From contig JAYMFD010001077.1 in the NCBI GenBank assembly GCA_035771175.1, forward strand, positions 124,001-188,000: a stretch of DNA of 64,000 nt. The letters run 5' to 3'. The position numbers were made by a program, and so were the translations under genes. Source of the stretch: Paratinospora sagittata (taxonomy: Eukaryota > Streptophyta > Magnoliopsida > Ranunculales > Menispermaceae). Positions 32,581-43,843 of the stretch are shown here, piece by piece. The notes under the pieces were generated by a model. It saw nothing but the letters and a program-made list of their open reading frames with translations, made no database searches and was not told where the DNA came from. Each line of letters opens with the position of its first letter. The stretch's first letter is position 1.

Positions 32581-32892
32581 ATGAAATGCGCGACGGAAAA
32601 CGTATTTAAATGGTGAGATACAGGGAGCAGTTTGCGGCTAGTAGATCTCGTAAATGCACCGAAAATGAAAAAAAAGTGCACCGAAAACGGACATCGGTAG
32701 AAAAAGTTACTGCCCGTAGAACCAAGACGCAGCAGGTAGCGTTTTTCCTGTTTTTATTATATTTTCGCGGCGTTGGATAACGTAAAATAGCAACTGTCAA
32801 GAACGAAAGACAAAATCGGTAAGAGAGTTTGAAAGGGAGTTCCGACGGGAGGGAAAAAAAAGAAGGAAAGAGAACGAAAGAAAAAATAAAAG

Positions 32893-33012
32893 AGGGGTGC
32901 AACACGAGGACTGCCCAGGAGGTCACCCATCCTAGTACTACTCTCGCCCATGCGCGCTTACCTGCGGAGTTCTGATGGGATCCGGTGCATTAGTGCTGGT
33001 ATGATCGCACCC
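32893..33012 (-). rRNA. 5S rRNA: 5S rRNA gene, copy 77
   Basis: Full 120 bp. A100C, T62A, T59C and T52G. Confidence 0.96.
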
Positions 33013-33323
33013 ATGAGATACGCGACGGAAAACGTATTTAAATGGTGAGATACAGGGAGCAGTTTGCGGCTAGTAGATCTCGTAAAGGCACCGAAAATGA
33101 AAAAAAAGTGCACCGAAAACGGACATCGGTAGAAAAAGTTACTGCCCGTAGAACTAAGACGCAGCAGGTAGCGTTTTTCCTGTTTTTATTATATTTTCGC
33201 GGCGTTGGATAACGTAAAATAGCAACTGTTAAGAACGAAAGACAAAATCGGTGATAGAGTTTGAAAAAGAGTTCCGACGGGAGGGAAAAAAAGAAGGAAA
33301 GAGAACGAAAGAAAAAATAAAAA

Positions 33324-33443
33324 AGGGGTGCAACACGAGGACTTCCCAGGAGGTCACCCTTTCTAGTACTACTCTCGCCCAAGCACGCTTAACTGCGGAG
33401 TTCTGATGGGATCCGGTGCGTTAGAGCTGGTATGATCGCACCC
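33324..33443 (-). rRNA. 5S rRNA: 5S rRNA gene, copy 78
   Basis: Full 120 bp. T84A, G82A, T24C and A19T. It follows an A100C-type gene instead of its usual C119T-type neighbour, marking a recombination junction near 33.0-33.3 kb. Confidence 0.95.
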
Positions 33444-33755
33444 ATGAGATACGCGACGAAAAACGTATTTAAATGGTGAGATACAGGGAGCAGTTTGCGG
33501 CTAGTAGATCTCGTAAAGGCACCGAAAATGAAAAAAAAGTGCACCGAAAACGGACATCAGTAGAAAAAGTTACTGCCCGTATAACCAAGACGCAGCAGGT
33601 AGCGTTTTTCCTGTTTTTATTATATTTTCGCGGCGTTGGATAACGTAAAATAGCAACTGTCAAGAACGAAGACAAAATCGGTGATAGAGTTTGAAAGGGA
33701 GTTCCGACGGGAGGGAAAAAAAAAGAAGGAAAGAGAACGAAAGAAAAAATAAAAG

Positions 33756-33875
33756 AGAGGTGCAACACGAGGACTTCCCAGGAGGTCACCCATCCTAGTA
33801 CTCCCCTCGCCCAAGCACTCTTTACTGCGGAGTTCTGATGGGATCCGGTGCATTAGTGCTGGTATGATCGCACAC
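33756..33875 (-). rRNA. 5S rRNA: 5S rRNA gene, copy 79
   Basis: Full 120 bp. C118T, T73G, A71G, C57A, T53A and G2T, same allele as copy 66. Confidence 0.93.
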
Positions 33876-34187
33876 ATGAGATACGCGACGGAAAACGTAT
33901 TTAAATGGTGAGATACAGGGAGCAGTTTGCGGCTAGTAGATCTCGTAAAGGCACCGAAAATGAAAAAAAAGTGCACCGAAAACGGACATGGGTAGAAAAA
34001 GTTACTGCCCGTATAACCAAGACGCAGCAGGTAGCGTTTTTCCTGTTTTTATTATATTTTCGCGGCGTTGGATAACGTAAAATAGCAACTGTCAAGAACG
34101 AAAGACAAAATCGGTGAGAGAGTATGAAAGGGAGTTCCGACGGGAGGGAAAAAAAAGAAGGAAAGAGAACGAAAGAAAAAATAAAAG

Positions 34188-34307
34188 AGGGGTGCAACAC
34201 GAGGACTTCCCAGGAGGTCACCCATCCTAGTACTACTCTCGCCCATGCGCGCTTAACTACGGAGTTCTGATGGGATCCGGCGCATTAGTGCTGGTATGAT
34301 CGCACCC
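34188..34307 (-). rRNA. 5S rRNA: 5S rRNA gene, copy 80
   Basis: Full 120 bp. T62A, T59C, C49T and A27G. Confidence 0.96.
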
Positions 34308-34619
34308 ATGAGATGCGCAACGGAAAACGTATTTAAATGGTGAGATACAGGGAGCAGTTTGCGGCTAGTAGATCTCGTAAATGCACCGAAAATGAAAAAA
34401 AAGTGCACAGAAAACGGACATCGGTAGAAAAAGTTACTGCCCGTAGAACCAAGACGCAGCAGGTAGCGTTTTACCTGTTTTTATTATATTTTCGCGGCGT
34501 TGGATAACGTAAAATAGCAACTGTCAAGAACGAAAGACAAAATCGGTGAGAGAGTTTGAAAGGGAGTTCCGACGGGAGGGAAAAAAAAGAAGGAAAGAGA
34601 ACGAAAGAAAAAATAAAAG

Positions 34620-34739
34620 AGGGGTGCAACACGAGGACTTCCCAGGAGGTCACCCATCCTAGTACTACTCTCGCCCAAGCACGCTTAACTGCGGAGTTCT
34701 GATGGGATCCGGCGCATTAGTGCTGGTTTGATCGCACCC
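34620..34739 (-). rRNA. 5S rRNA: 5S rRNA gene, copy 81
   Basis: Full 120 bp. A27G and T12A. Sits between copies 80 and 82 where other blocks have the A100C gene directly, so one unit appears inserted here. Confidence 0.97.
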
Positions 34740-35050
34740 ATGAGATACGCGACGGAAAACGTATTTAAATGGTGAGATACAGGGAGCAGTTCGCGGCTAG
34801 TAGATCTCGTAAAGGCACCGAAAATGAAAAAAAGTGCACCGAAAACGGATATCGGTAGAAAAAGTTACTGCCCGTAAAACCAAGACGCAGCAGGTAGCGT
34901 TTTACCTGTTTTTATTATATTTTCGCGGCGTTGGATAACGTAAAATAGCAACTGTCAAGAACGAAAGACAAAATCGGTAAGAGAGTTTGAAAGGGAGTTC
35001 CGACGGGAGGGAAAAAAAAGAAGGAAAGAGAACGAAAGAAAAAATAAAAG

Positions 35051-35170
35051 AGGGGTGCAACACGAGGACTGCCCAGGAGGTCACCCATCCTAGTACTACT
35101 CTCGCCCATGCGCGCTTACCTGCGGAGTTCTGATGGGATCCGGTGCATTAGTGCTGGTATGATCGCACCC
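35051..35170 (-). rRNA. 5S rRNA: 5S rRNA gene, copy 82
   Basis: Full 120 bp. A100C, T62A, T59C and T52G. Confidence 0.96.
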
Positions 35171-35481
35171 ATGAGATACGCGACGGAAAACGTATTTAAA
35201 TGGTGAGATACAGGGAGCAGTTTGCGGCTAGTAGATCTCGTAAAGGCACCGAAAATGAAAAAAAAGTGCACCGAAAACGGACATCGGTAGAAAAAGTTAC
35301 TGCCCGTAGAACCAAGAGGCAGCAGGTAGCGTTTTTCCTGTTTTTATTATATTTTTGAGGCTTTGGATAACGTAAAATAGCAACTGTCAAGAACGAAAGA
35401 CAAAATCGGTGAGAGAGTATGAAAGGGAGTTCCGACGGGAGGAAAAAAAAGAAGGAAAGAGAACGAAAGAAAAAATAAAAG

Positions 35482-35601
35482 AGGGGTGCAACACGAGGAC
35501 TTCCCAGGAGGTCACCCATCCTAGAACTACTCTCGCCCATGCGCGCTTAACTGCGGAGTTCTGATGGGATCCGGCGCATTAGTGCTGGTATGATCGCACC
35601 C
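35482..35601 (-). rRNA. 5S rRNA: 5S rRNA gene, copy 83
   Basis: Full 120 bp. A77T, T62A, T59C and A27G, partner of copy 69. Confidence 0.96.
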
Positions 35602-35912
35602 ATGAGATACGCGACGGAAAACGTATTTAAATGGTGAGATACAGGGAGCAGTTTGCGGCTAGTAGATCTCGTAAAGGCACCGAAAATGAAAAAAAGTGCA
35701 CCGAAAACGGACATCGGTAGAAAAAGTTACTGCCCGTAGAACCAAGACGCAGCAGGTAGCGTTTTTCCTGTTTTTATTATATTTTCGCGGCGTTGGATAA
35801 CGTAAAATAGCAACTGTCAAGAACGAAAGACAAAATCGGTAAGAGAGTTTGAAAGGGAGTTCCGACGGGAGGGAAAAAAAAGAAGGAAAGAGAACGAAAG
35901 AAAAAATAAAAG

Positions 35913-36032
35913 AGGGGTGCAACACGAGGACTTCCCAGGAGGTCACCCATCCTAGTACTACTCTCGCCCATGCGCGCTTAACTGCGGAGTTCTGATGGGA
36001 TCCGGTGCATTAGTGCTGGTATGATCGCTCCC
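35913..36032 (-). rRNA. 5S rRNA: 5S rRNA gene, copy 84
   Basis: Full 120 bp. T62A, T59C and T4A, partner of copy 70. Confidence 0.96.
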
Positions 36033-36344
36033 ATGAGATACGCGACGGAAAACGTATTTAAATGGTGAGATACAGGGAGCAGTTTGCGGCCAGTCGATCT
36101 CGTAAAGGCACCGAAAATGAAAAAAAAGTGCACCGAAAACGGACATCGGTAGAAAAAGTTACTGCCCGTAGAACCAAGACGCAGCAGCTAGCGTTTTTCC
36201 TGTTTTTATTATATTTTCGCGGCGTTGGATAACGTAAAATAGCAACTGTCAAGAACGAAAGACAAAATCGGTAAGAGAGTTTGAAAGGGAGTTCCGACGG
36301 GAGGGAAAAAAAAGAAGGAAAGAGAACGAAAGAAAAAATAAAAG

Positions 36345-36464
36345 AGGGGTGCAACACGAGGACTTCCCAGGAGGTCACCCAACCTAGTACTACTCTCGCC
36401 CAAGCACGCTTAACTGCGGAGTTCTGATGGGATCCGGTGCATTAGTGCTGGTATGATCGCACCC
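36345..36464 (-). rRNA. 5S rRNA: 5S rRNA gene, copy 85
   Basis: Full 120 bp. A83T only, partner of copy 71. Confidence 0.97.
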
Positions 36465-36776
36465 ATGAGATACACGACGGAAAACGTATTTAAATGGTGA
36501 GATACAGGGAGCAGTTTGCGGCTAGTAGATCTCGTAAATGCACCGAAAATGAAAAAAAAGTGCACCGAAAACGGACATCGGTAGAAAAAGTTACTGCCCG
36601 TAGAACCAAGACGCAGCAGGTAGCGTTTTTCCTGTTTTTATTATATTTTCGCGGCGTTGGATAACGTAAAATAGCAACTGTCAAGAACGAAAGACAAAAT
36701 CGGTAAGAGAGTTTGAAAGGGAGTTCCGACGGGAGGGAAAAAAAAGAAGGAAAGAGAACGAAAGAAAAAATAAAAG

Positions 36777-36896
36777 AGGGGTGCAACACGAGGACTTCCC
36801 AGGAGGTCACCCATCCTAGAACTACTCTCGCCCATGCGCGCATAACTGCGGAGTTCTGATGGGATCCGGCGCATTAGTGCTGGTATGATCGCACCC
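36777..36896 (-). rRNA. 5S rRNA: 5S rRNA gene, copy 86
   Basis: Full 120 bp. A77T, T62A, T59C, A55T and A27G, partner of copy 72. Confidence 0.95.
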
Positions 36897-37207
36897 ATGA
36901 GATACGCGACGGAAAACGTATTTAAATGGTGAGATACAGGGAGCAGTTTGCGGCTAGTAGATCTCGTAAAGGCACCGAAAATGAAAAAAAGTGCACCGAA
37001 AACGGACATCGGTAGAAAAAGTTACTGCCCGTAGAACCAAGACGCAGCAGGTAGCGTTTTTCCTGTTTTTATTATATTTTCGCGGCGTTGGATAACGTAA
37101 AATAGCAACTGTCAAGAACGAAAGACAAAATCGGTAAGAGAGTTTGAAAGGGAGTTCCGACGGGAGGGAAAAAAAAGAAGGAAAGAGAACGAAAGAAAAA
37201 ATAAAAG

Positions 37208-37327
37208 AGGGGTGCAACACGAGGACTTCCCAGGAGGTCACCCAACCTAGTACTACTCTCGCCCAAGCACGCTTAACTGCGAAGTTCTGATGGGATCCGG
37301 TGCATTAGTGCTGGTATGATCGCACCC
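37208..37327 (-). rRNA. 5S rRNA: 5S rRNA gene, copy 87
   Basis: Full 120 bp. A83T and C46T, partner of copies 60 and 73. Confidence 0.96.
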
Positions 37328-37639
37328 ATGAGATACGCGACGGAAAACGTATTTAAATGGTGAGAGACAGGGAGCAGTTTCCAGCTAGTAGATCTCGTAA
37401 AGGCACCGAAAATGAAAAAAAAGTGCAACGAAAATGGAAATCGGTAGAAAAAGTTACTGCCCGTAGAACCAAGACGCAGCAGGTAGCGTTTTTCATTTTT
37501 TTATTAAATTTTCGCGGCGTTGGATAACGTAAAATAGCAACTGTTAAGAACGAAAGACAAAATCGGTGAGAGAGTTTGAAAGGGAGTTCCGACGGGAGGG
37601 AAAAAAAAGAAAGAAAGAGAACGAAAGAAAAAATAAAAG

Positions 37640-37759
37640 AGGGGTGCAACACGAGGACTTCCCAGGAGGTCACCCATCCTATTACTACTCTCGCCCAAGC
37701 ACGCTTAACTGCGGAGTTCTGATGGGATCCGGTGCATTAGTGGTGGTATGATCGCACCC
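37640..37759 (-). rRNA. 5S rRNA: 5S rRNA gene, copy 88
   Basis: Full 120 bp. C78A and G17C, partner of copies 61 and 74. Confidence 0.96.
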
Positions 37760-38072
37760 ATGGGATACGCGACGAAAAACGTATTTAAATGGTGAGATAC
37801 AGGGAGCAGTTTGCGGCTAGTAGATCTCGTAAAGGCACCGAAAATGAAAAAAAAAATGCACCGAAAACGGACATCGGTAGAAAAAGTTACTGCCCGTAGA
37901 ACCAAGACGCAGCAGGTAGCGTTTTACCTATTTTTATTATATTTTCGCGGCGTTGGATAATATAAAATAGCAACTGTCAAGAACGAAAGACAAAATCGGT
38001 GAGAGAGTTTGAAAGGGAGTTCCGACGGGAGGGAAAAAAAAGAAGGAAAGAGAACGAAAGAAAAAATAAAAG

Positions 38073-38192
38073 AGGGGTGCAACACGAGGACTTCCCAGGA
38101 GGTCACCCATCCTAGTACTACTCTCGCCCAAGCACGCTTCACTACGGAGTTCTGATGGGATCCGGCGCATTAGTGCTGGTTTGATCGCACCC
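38073..38192 (-). rRNA. 5S rRNA: 5S rRNA gene, copy 89
   Basis: Full 120 bp. T53G, C49T, A27G and T12A, partner of copies 62 and 75. Confidence 0.96.
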
Positions 38193-38505
38193 ATGAGATA
38201 CGCGACGGAAAACGTATTTAAATGGTGAGATACAGGGAGCAGTTCGCGACTAGTAGATCTCGTAAAGGCACCGAAAATAAAAAAAAAAGTGCACCGAAAA
38301 CGGATATCGGTAGAAAAAGTTGCTGCCCGTAGAACCAAGACGCAGCAGGTAGCGTTTTACCTATTTTTATTATATTTTCGCGGCGTTGGACTACAAAAAA
38401 TAGCAACTGTCAAGAACGAAAGACAAAATCGGTGAGAGAGTTTGAAAGGGAGTTCCGACGGGAGGGAAAAAAAAGAAGGAAAAAGAACGAAAGAAAAAAT
38501 AAAAG

Positions 38506-38625
38506 AGGGGTGCAACACGAGGACTTCCGAGGAGGTCACCCATCCTAGTACTACTCTCGCCCAAGCACGCTTAACTGCGGAGTTCTGATGGGATCCGGCG
38601 CATTAGTGCTGGTTTGATCGCACCC
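38506..38625 (-). rRNA. 5S rRNA: 5S rRNA gene, copy 90
   Basis: Full 120 bp. G97C (box C), A27G and T12A. Partner of copy 63, which lacks G97C. Upstream flank has ATAAGCG for ATACGCG. Confidence 0.96.
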
Positions 38626-38937
38626 ATGAGATAAGCGACGGAATACGTATTTAAATGGTGAGATACAGGGAGCAGTTTGCGGCTAGTAGATCTCGTAAAG
38701 GCACCGAAAATGAAAAAAAAGTGCACCGAAAACGGACATCAGTAGAAAAAGTTACTGCCCGTATAACCAAGACGCAGCAGGTAGCGTTTTTCCTGTTTTT
38801 ATTATATTTTCGCGGCGTTGGATAACGTAAAATAGCAACTGTCAAGAACGAAAGACAAAATCGGTGATAGAGTTTGAAAGGGAGTTCCGACGGGAGGGAA
38901 AAAAAAGAATGAAATAGAACGAAAGAAAAAATAAAAG

Positions 38938-39057
38938 AAGGGTGCAACACGAGGACTTCCCAGGAGGTCACCCATCCTAGTACTACCCTCGCCCAAGCAC
39001 GCTTAACTGCGGAGTTCTGATGGGATCCGGTGCATTAGTGCTGGTATGATCGCACAC
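38938..39057 (-). rRNA. 5S rRNA: 5S rRNA gene, copy 91
   Basis: Full 120 bp. C119T, A71G and G2T. Confidence 0.95.
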
Positions 39058-39368
39058 ATGAGATACGCGACGGAAAACGTATTTAAATGGTGAGATACAG
39101 GGAGCAGTTTGCGGCTAGTAGATCTCGTAAAGGCACCGAAAATGAAAAAAAAGTGCACCGAAAACGGACATCGGTAGAAAAAGTTACTGCCCGTAGAACT
39201 AAGACGCAGCAGGTAGCGTTTTTCCTGTTTTTATTATATTTTCGCGGCGTTGGATAACGTAAAATAGCAACTGTCAAGAACGAAAGACAAAATCGGTGAT
39301 AGAGTTTGAAAAAGAGTTCCGACGGGAGGGAAAAAAAGAAGGAAAGAGAACGAAAGAAAAAATAAAAA

Positions 39369-39488
39369 AGGGGTGCAACACGAGGACTTCCCAGGAGGTC
39401 ACCCTTTCTAGTACTACTCTCGCCCAAGCACGCTTAACTGCGGAGTTCTGATGGGATCCGGTGCGTTAGAGCTGGTATGATCGCACCC
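39369..39488 (-). rRNA. 5S rRNA: 5S rRNA gene, copy 92
   Basis: Full 120 bp. T84A, G82A, T24C and A19T. Confidence 0.95.
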
Positions 39489-39800
39489 ATGAGATACGCG
39501 ACGAAAAACGTATTTAAATGGTGAGATACAGGGAGCAGTTTGCGGCTAGTAGATCTCGTAAAGGCACCGAAAATGAAAAAAAAGTGCACCGAAAACGGAC
39601 ATCAGTAGAAAAAGTTACTGCCCGTATAACCAAGACGCAGCAGGTAGCGTTTTTCCTGTTTTTATTATATTTTCGCGGCGTTGGATAACGTAAAATAGCA
39701 ACTGTCAAGAACGAAGACAAAATCGGTGATAGAGTTTGAAAGGGAGTTCCGACGGGAGGGAAAAAAAAAGAAGGAAAGAGAACGAAAGAAAAAATAAAAG

Positions 39801-39920
39801 AGAGGTGCAACACGAGGACTTCCCAGGAGGTCACCCATCCTAGTGCTCCCCTCGCCCAAGCACTCTTAACTGCGGAGTTCTGATGGGATCCGGTGCATTA
39901 GTGCTGGTATGATCGCACAC
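39801..39920 (-). rRNA. 5S rRNA: 5S rRNA gene, copy 93
   Basis: Full 120 bp. C118T, T76C, T73G, A71G, C57A and G2T. Six substitutions; probably not functional. Confidence 0.93.
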
Positions 39921-40232
39921 ATGAGATACGCGACGGAAAACGTATTTAAATGGTGAGATACAGGGAGCAGTTTGCGGCTAGTAGATCTCGTAAAGGCACC
40001 GAAAATGAAAAAAAAGTGCACCGAAAACGGACATGGGTAGAAAAAGTTACTGCCCGTATAACCAAGACGCAGCAGGTAGCGTTTTTCCTGTTTTTATTAT
40101 ATTTTCGCGGCGTTGGATAACGTAAAATAGCAACTGTCAAGAACGAAAGACAAAATCGGTGAGAGAGTATGAAAGGGAGTTCCGACGGGAGGGAAAAAAA
40201 AGAAGGAAAGAGAACGAAAGAAAAAATAAAAG

Positions 40233-40352
40233 AGGGGTGCAACACGAGGACTTCCCAGGAGGTCACCCATCCTAGTACTACTCTCGCCCATGCGCGCTTA
40301 ACTACGGAGTTCTGATGGGATCCGGCGCATTAGTGCTGGTATGATCGCACCC
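40233..40352 (-). rRNA. 5S rRNA: 5S rRNA gene, copy 94
   Basis: Full 120 bp. T62A, T59C, C49T and A27G. Confidence 0.96.
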
Positions 40353-40664
40353 ATGAGATGCGCGACGGAAAACGTATTTAAATGGTGAGATACAGGGAGC
40401 AGTTTGCGGCTAGTAGATCTCGTAAATGCACCGAAAATGAAAAAAAAGTGCACCGAAAACGGACATCGGTAGAAAAAGTTACTGCCCGTAGAACCAAGAC
40501 GCAGCAGGTAGCGTTTTTCCTGTTTTTATTATATTTTCGCGGCGTTGGATAACGTAAAATAGCAACTGTCAAGAACGAAAGACAAAATCGGTAAGAGAGT
40601 TTGAAAGGGAGTTCCGACGGGAGGGAAAAAAAAGAAGGAAAGAGAACGAAAGAAAAAATAAAAG

Positions 40665-40784
40665 AGGGGTGCAACACGAGGACTGCCCAGGAGGTCACCC
40701 ATCCTAGTACTACTCTCGCCCATGCGCGCTTACCTGCGGAGTTCTGATGGGATCCGGTGCATTAGTGCTGGTATGATCGCACCC
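40665..40784 (-). rRNA. 5S rRNA: 5S rRNA gene, copy 95
   Basis: Full 120 bp. A100C, T62A, T59C and T52G. Confidence 0.96.
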
Positions 40785-41095
40785 ATGAGATACGCGACGG
40801 AAAACGTATTTAAATGGTGAGATACAGGGAGCAGTTTGCGGCTAGTAGATCTCGTAAAGGCACCGAAAATGAAAAAAAAGTGCACCGAAAACGGACATCG
40901 GTAGAAAAAGTTACTGCCCGTAGAACCAAGAGGCAGCAGGTAGCGTTTTTCCTGTTTTTATTATATTTTTGAGGCTTTGGATAACGTAAAATAGCAACTG
41001 TCAAGAACGAAAGACAAAATCGGTGAGAGAGTATGAAAGGGAGTTCCGACGGGAGAAAAAAAAAGAAGGAAAGAGAACGAAAGAAAAAATAAAAG

Positions 41096-41215
41096 AGGGG
41101 TGCAACACGAGGACTTCCCAGGAGGTCACCCATCCTAGAACTACTCTCGCCCATGTGCGCTTAACTGCGGAGTTCTGATGGGATCCGGCGCATTAGTGCT
41201 GGTATGATCGCACCC
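41096..41215 (-). rRNA. 5S rRNA: 5S rRNA gene, copy 96
   Basis: Full 120 bp. A77T, T62A, G60A, T59C and A27G. G60A also breaks C18-G60 in helix II. Confidence 0.95.
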
Positions 41216-41526
41216 ATGAGATACGCGACGGAAAACGTATTTAAATGGTGAGATACAGGGAGCAGTTTGCGGCTAGTAGATCTCGTAAAGGCACCGAAAA
41301 TGAAAAAAAGTGCACCGAAAACGGACATCGGTAGAAAAAGTTACTGCCCGTAGAACCAAGACGCAGCAGGTAGCGTTTTTCCTGTTTTTATTATATTTTC
41401 GCGGCGTTGGATAACGTAAAATAGCAACTGTCAAGAACGAAAGACAAAATCGGTAAGAGAGTTTGAAAGGGAGTTCCGACGGGAGGGAAAAAAAAGAAGG
41501 AAAGAGAACGAAAGAAAAAATAAAAG

Positions 41527-41646
41527 AGGGGTGCAACACGAGGACTTCCCAGGAGGTCACCCATCCTAGGACTACTCTCGCCCATGCGCGCTTAACTGCG
41601 GAGTTCTGATGGGATCCGGTGCATTAGTGCTGGTATGATCGCTCCC
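41527..41646 (-). rRNA. 5S rRNA: 5S rRNA gene, copy 97
   Basis: Full 120 bp. A77C, T62A, T59C and T4A. Confidence 0.96.
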
Positions 41647-41958
41647 ATGAGATACGCGACGGAAAACGTATTTAAATGGTGAGATACAGGGAGCAGTTTG
41701 CGGCCAGTCGATCTCGTAAAGGCACCGAAAATGAAAAAAAAGTGCACCGAAAACGGACATCGGTAGAAAAAGTTACTGCCCGTAGAACCAAGACGCAGCA
41801 GCTAGCGTTTTTCCTGTTTTTATTATATTTTCGCGGCGTTGGATAACGTAAAATAGCAACTGTCAAGAACGAAAGACAAAATCGGTAAGAGAGTTTGAAA
41901 GGGAGTTCCGACGGGAGGGAAAAAAAAGAAGGAAAGAGAACGAAAGAAAAAATAAAAG

Positions 41959-42078
41959 AGGGGTGCAACACGAGGACTTCCCAGGAGGTCACCCAACCTA
42001 GTACTACTCTCGCCCAAGCACGCTTAACTGCGGAGTTCTGATGGGATCCGGTGCATTAGTGCTGGTATGATCGCACCC
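41959..42078 (-). rRNA. 5S rRNA: 5S rRNA gene, copy 98
   Basis: Full 120 bp. A83T only. Confidence 0.97.
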
Positions 42079-42390
42079 ATGAGATACGTGACGGAAAACG
42101 TATTTAAATGGTGAGATACAGGGAGCAGTTTGCGGCTAGTAGATCTCGTAAAGGCACCGAAAATGAAAAAAAAGTGCACCGAAAACGGACATCGGTAGAA
42201 AAAGTTACTGCGCGTAGAACCAAGACGCAGCAGCTGGCGTTTTTCATTTTTTTATTATATTTTCGCGGCGTTGGATAACGTAAAATAGCAACTGTCAAGA
42301 ACGAAAGACAAAATCGGTGAGAGAGTATGAAAGGGAGTTTCGACGGGAGGGGAAAAAAAGAAGGAAAAAGAATGAAAGAAAAAATAAAAG

Positions 42391-42510
42391 AGGGGTGCAA
42401 CACGAGGACTTCCCAGGAGGTCACCCATCCTAGTACTTCTCTCGCCCATGCGCGCTTAACTGCGGAGTTCTGATGGGAACCGGCGCATTAGTGCTGGTAT
42501 GATCGCACCC
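42391..42510 (-). rRNA. 5S rRNA: 5S rRNA gene, copy 99
   Basis: Full 120 bp. T73A, T62A, T59C, A32T (breaks A32-T45 in helix III and the GGATCC site) and A27G. First copy of this family; it recurs often to the right. Confidence 0.96.
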
Positions 42511-42822
42511 ATGAGATACGCGACGGAAAACGTATTTAAATGGTGAGATACAGGGAGCAGTTTGCGGCTAGTAGATCTCGTAAAGGCACCGAAAATGAAA
42601 AAAAAGTGCACCGAAAACGGACATCGGTAGAAAAAGTTACTGCCCGTAGAACCAAGACGCAGCAGGTAGCGTTTTTCCTGTTTTTATTTTATTTTCGCGG
42701 CGTTGGATAACGTAAAATAGCAACTGTCAAGAACGAAAGACAAAATCGGTAAGAGAGTTTGAAAGGGAGTTCCGACGGGAGGGAAAAAAAAGAAGGAAAG
42801 AGAACGAAAGAAAAAATAAAAG

Positions 42823-42942
42823 AGGGGTGCAACACGAGGACTTCCCAGGAGGTCACCCATCCTAGTACTACTCTCGCCCATGCGCGCTTAACAGCGGAGT
42901 TCTGATGGGATCCGATGCATTAGTGCTGGTATGATCGCACCC
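42823..42942 (-). rRNA. 5S rRNA: 5S rRNA gene, copy 100
   Basis: Full 120 bp. T62A, T59C, A50T (first base of box A) and C28T. In all six cases of the truncated gene, an A50T/C28T gene is its left-hand neighbour. Confidence 0.96.
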
Positions 42943-43254
42943 ATGAGATACGCGACGGAAAACGTATTTAAATGGTGAGATACAGGGAGCAGTTTGCGGC
43001 TAGTAGATCTCGTAAAGGCACCGAAAATGAAAAAAAAGTGCACCGAAAACGGACATCGGTAGAAAAAGTTACTACCCGTAGAACCAAGAGGCAGCAGGTA
43101 GCGTTTTTCCTGTTTTTATTATATTTTCGAGGCGTTGGATAACGTAAAATAGCAATTGTCAAGAACGAAAGACAAAATCGGTGAGAGAGTATGAAAGGGA
43201 GTTCCGACGGGAGGGAAAAAAAAGAAGGAAAGAGAACGAAAGAAAAAATAAAAG

Positions 43255-43298
43255 AGGGTGCAACACGAGGACTTCCCAGGAGGTCACCCATCCTAGTA
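43255..43298 (-). pseudogene. Truncated 5S gene, copy 101
   Basis: Only the 3' 44 bp remain (RNA 76-120, with one C missing from the CCCC run). At 43298 the sequence jumps into spacer (GTA then ACGTAAAATAG). Box C is kept; box A, the intermediate element, the 5' end and the upstream promoter are lost. A 113-bp spacer (43299-43411) then leads to copy 102, so this unit is 157 bp instead of about 432. It cannot initiate its own transcript but lies just downstream of copy 102. Confidence 0.96.
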
Positions 43299-43411
43299 AC
43301 GTAAAATAGCAACTGTCAAGAACGAAAGACAAAATCGGTAAGAGAGTTTGAAAGGGAGTTCCGACGGGAGGGAAAAAAAAGAAGGAAAGAGAACGAAAGA
43401 AAAAATAAAAG

Positions 43412-43531
43412 AGGGGTGCAACACGAGGACTTCCCAGGAGGTCACCCATCCTAGTACTTCTCTCGCCCATGCGCGCTTAACTGCGGAGTTCTGATGGGAA
43501 CCGGCGCATTAGTGCTGGTATGATCGCACCC
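43412..43531 (-). rRNA. 5S rRNA: 5S rRNA gene, copy 102
   Basis: Full 120 bp. T73A, T62A, T59C, A32T and A27G, same allele as copy 99. Its terminator is followed within 113 bp by the truncated copy 101. Confidence 0.96.
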
Positions 43532-43843
43532 ATGAGATACGCGACGGAAAACGTATTTAAATGGTGAGATACAGGGAGCAGTTTGCGGCTAGTAGATCTC
43601 GTAAAGGCACCGAAAATGAAAAAAAAGTGCACCGAAAACGGACATCGGTAGAAAAAGTTACTGCGCGTAGAACCAAGACGCAGCAGGTAGCGTTTTTCAT
43701 TTTTTTATTATATTTTCGCGGCGTTGGATAACGTAAAATAGCAACTGTCAAGAACGAAAGACAAAATCGGTAAGAGAGTTTGAAAGGGAGTTCCGACGGG
43801 AGGGAAAAAAAAGAAGGAAAGATAACGAAAGAAAAAATGAAAG

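Larger units (their letters stand above)
35482..38505. repeat. Seven-gene block, instance 2 (copies 83-89)
   Basis: Matches 29438-32460 gene for gene, including the rare A55T allele of copies 72 and 86. Confidence 0.9.
38506..42390. repeat. Nine-gene block, instance 2 (copies 90-98)
   Basis: Partner of 26848-30732. It overlaps the left part of the 9,539-bp-offset block starting at 39369, so the same genes took part in at least two separate duplications. Confidence 0.9.

Noticed and set aside
43255..43298. Functional short 5S-derived gene at the truncated copies
   Set aside because: Box A, the intermediate element, the 5' end and the upstream promoter are absent, so independent initiation is unlikely. 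They are listed as pseudogenes.
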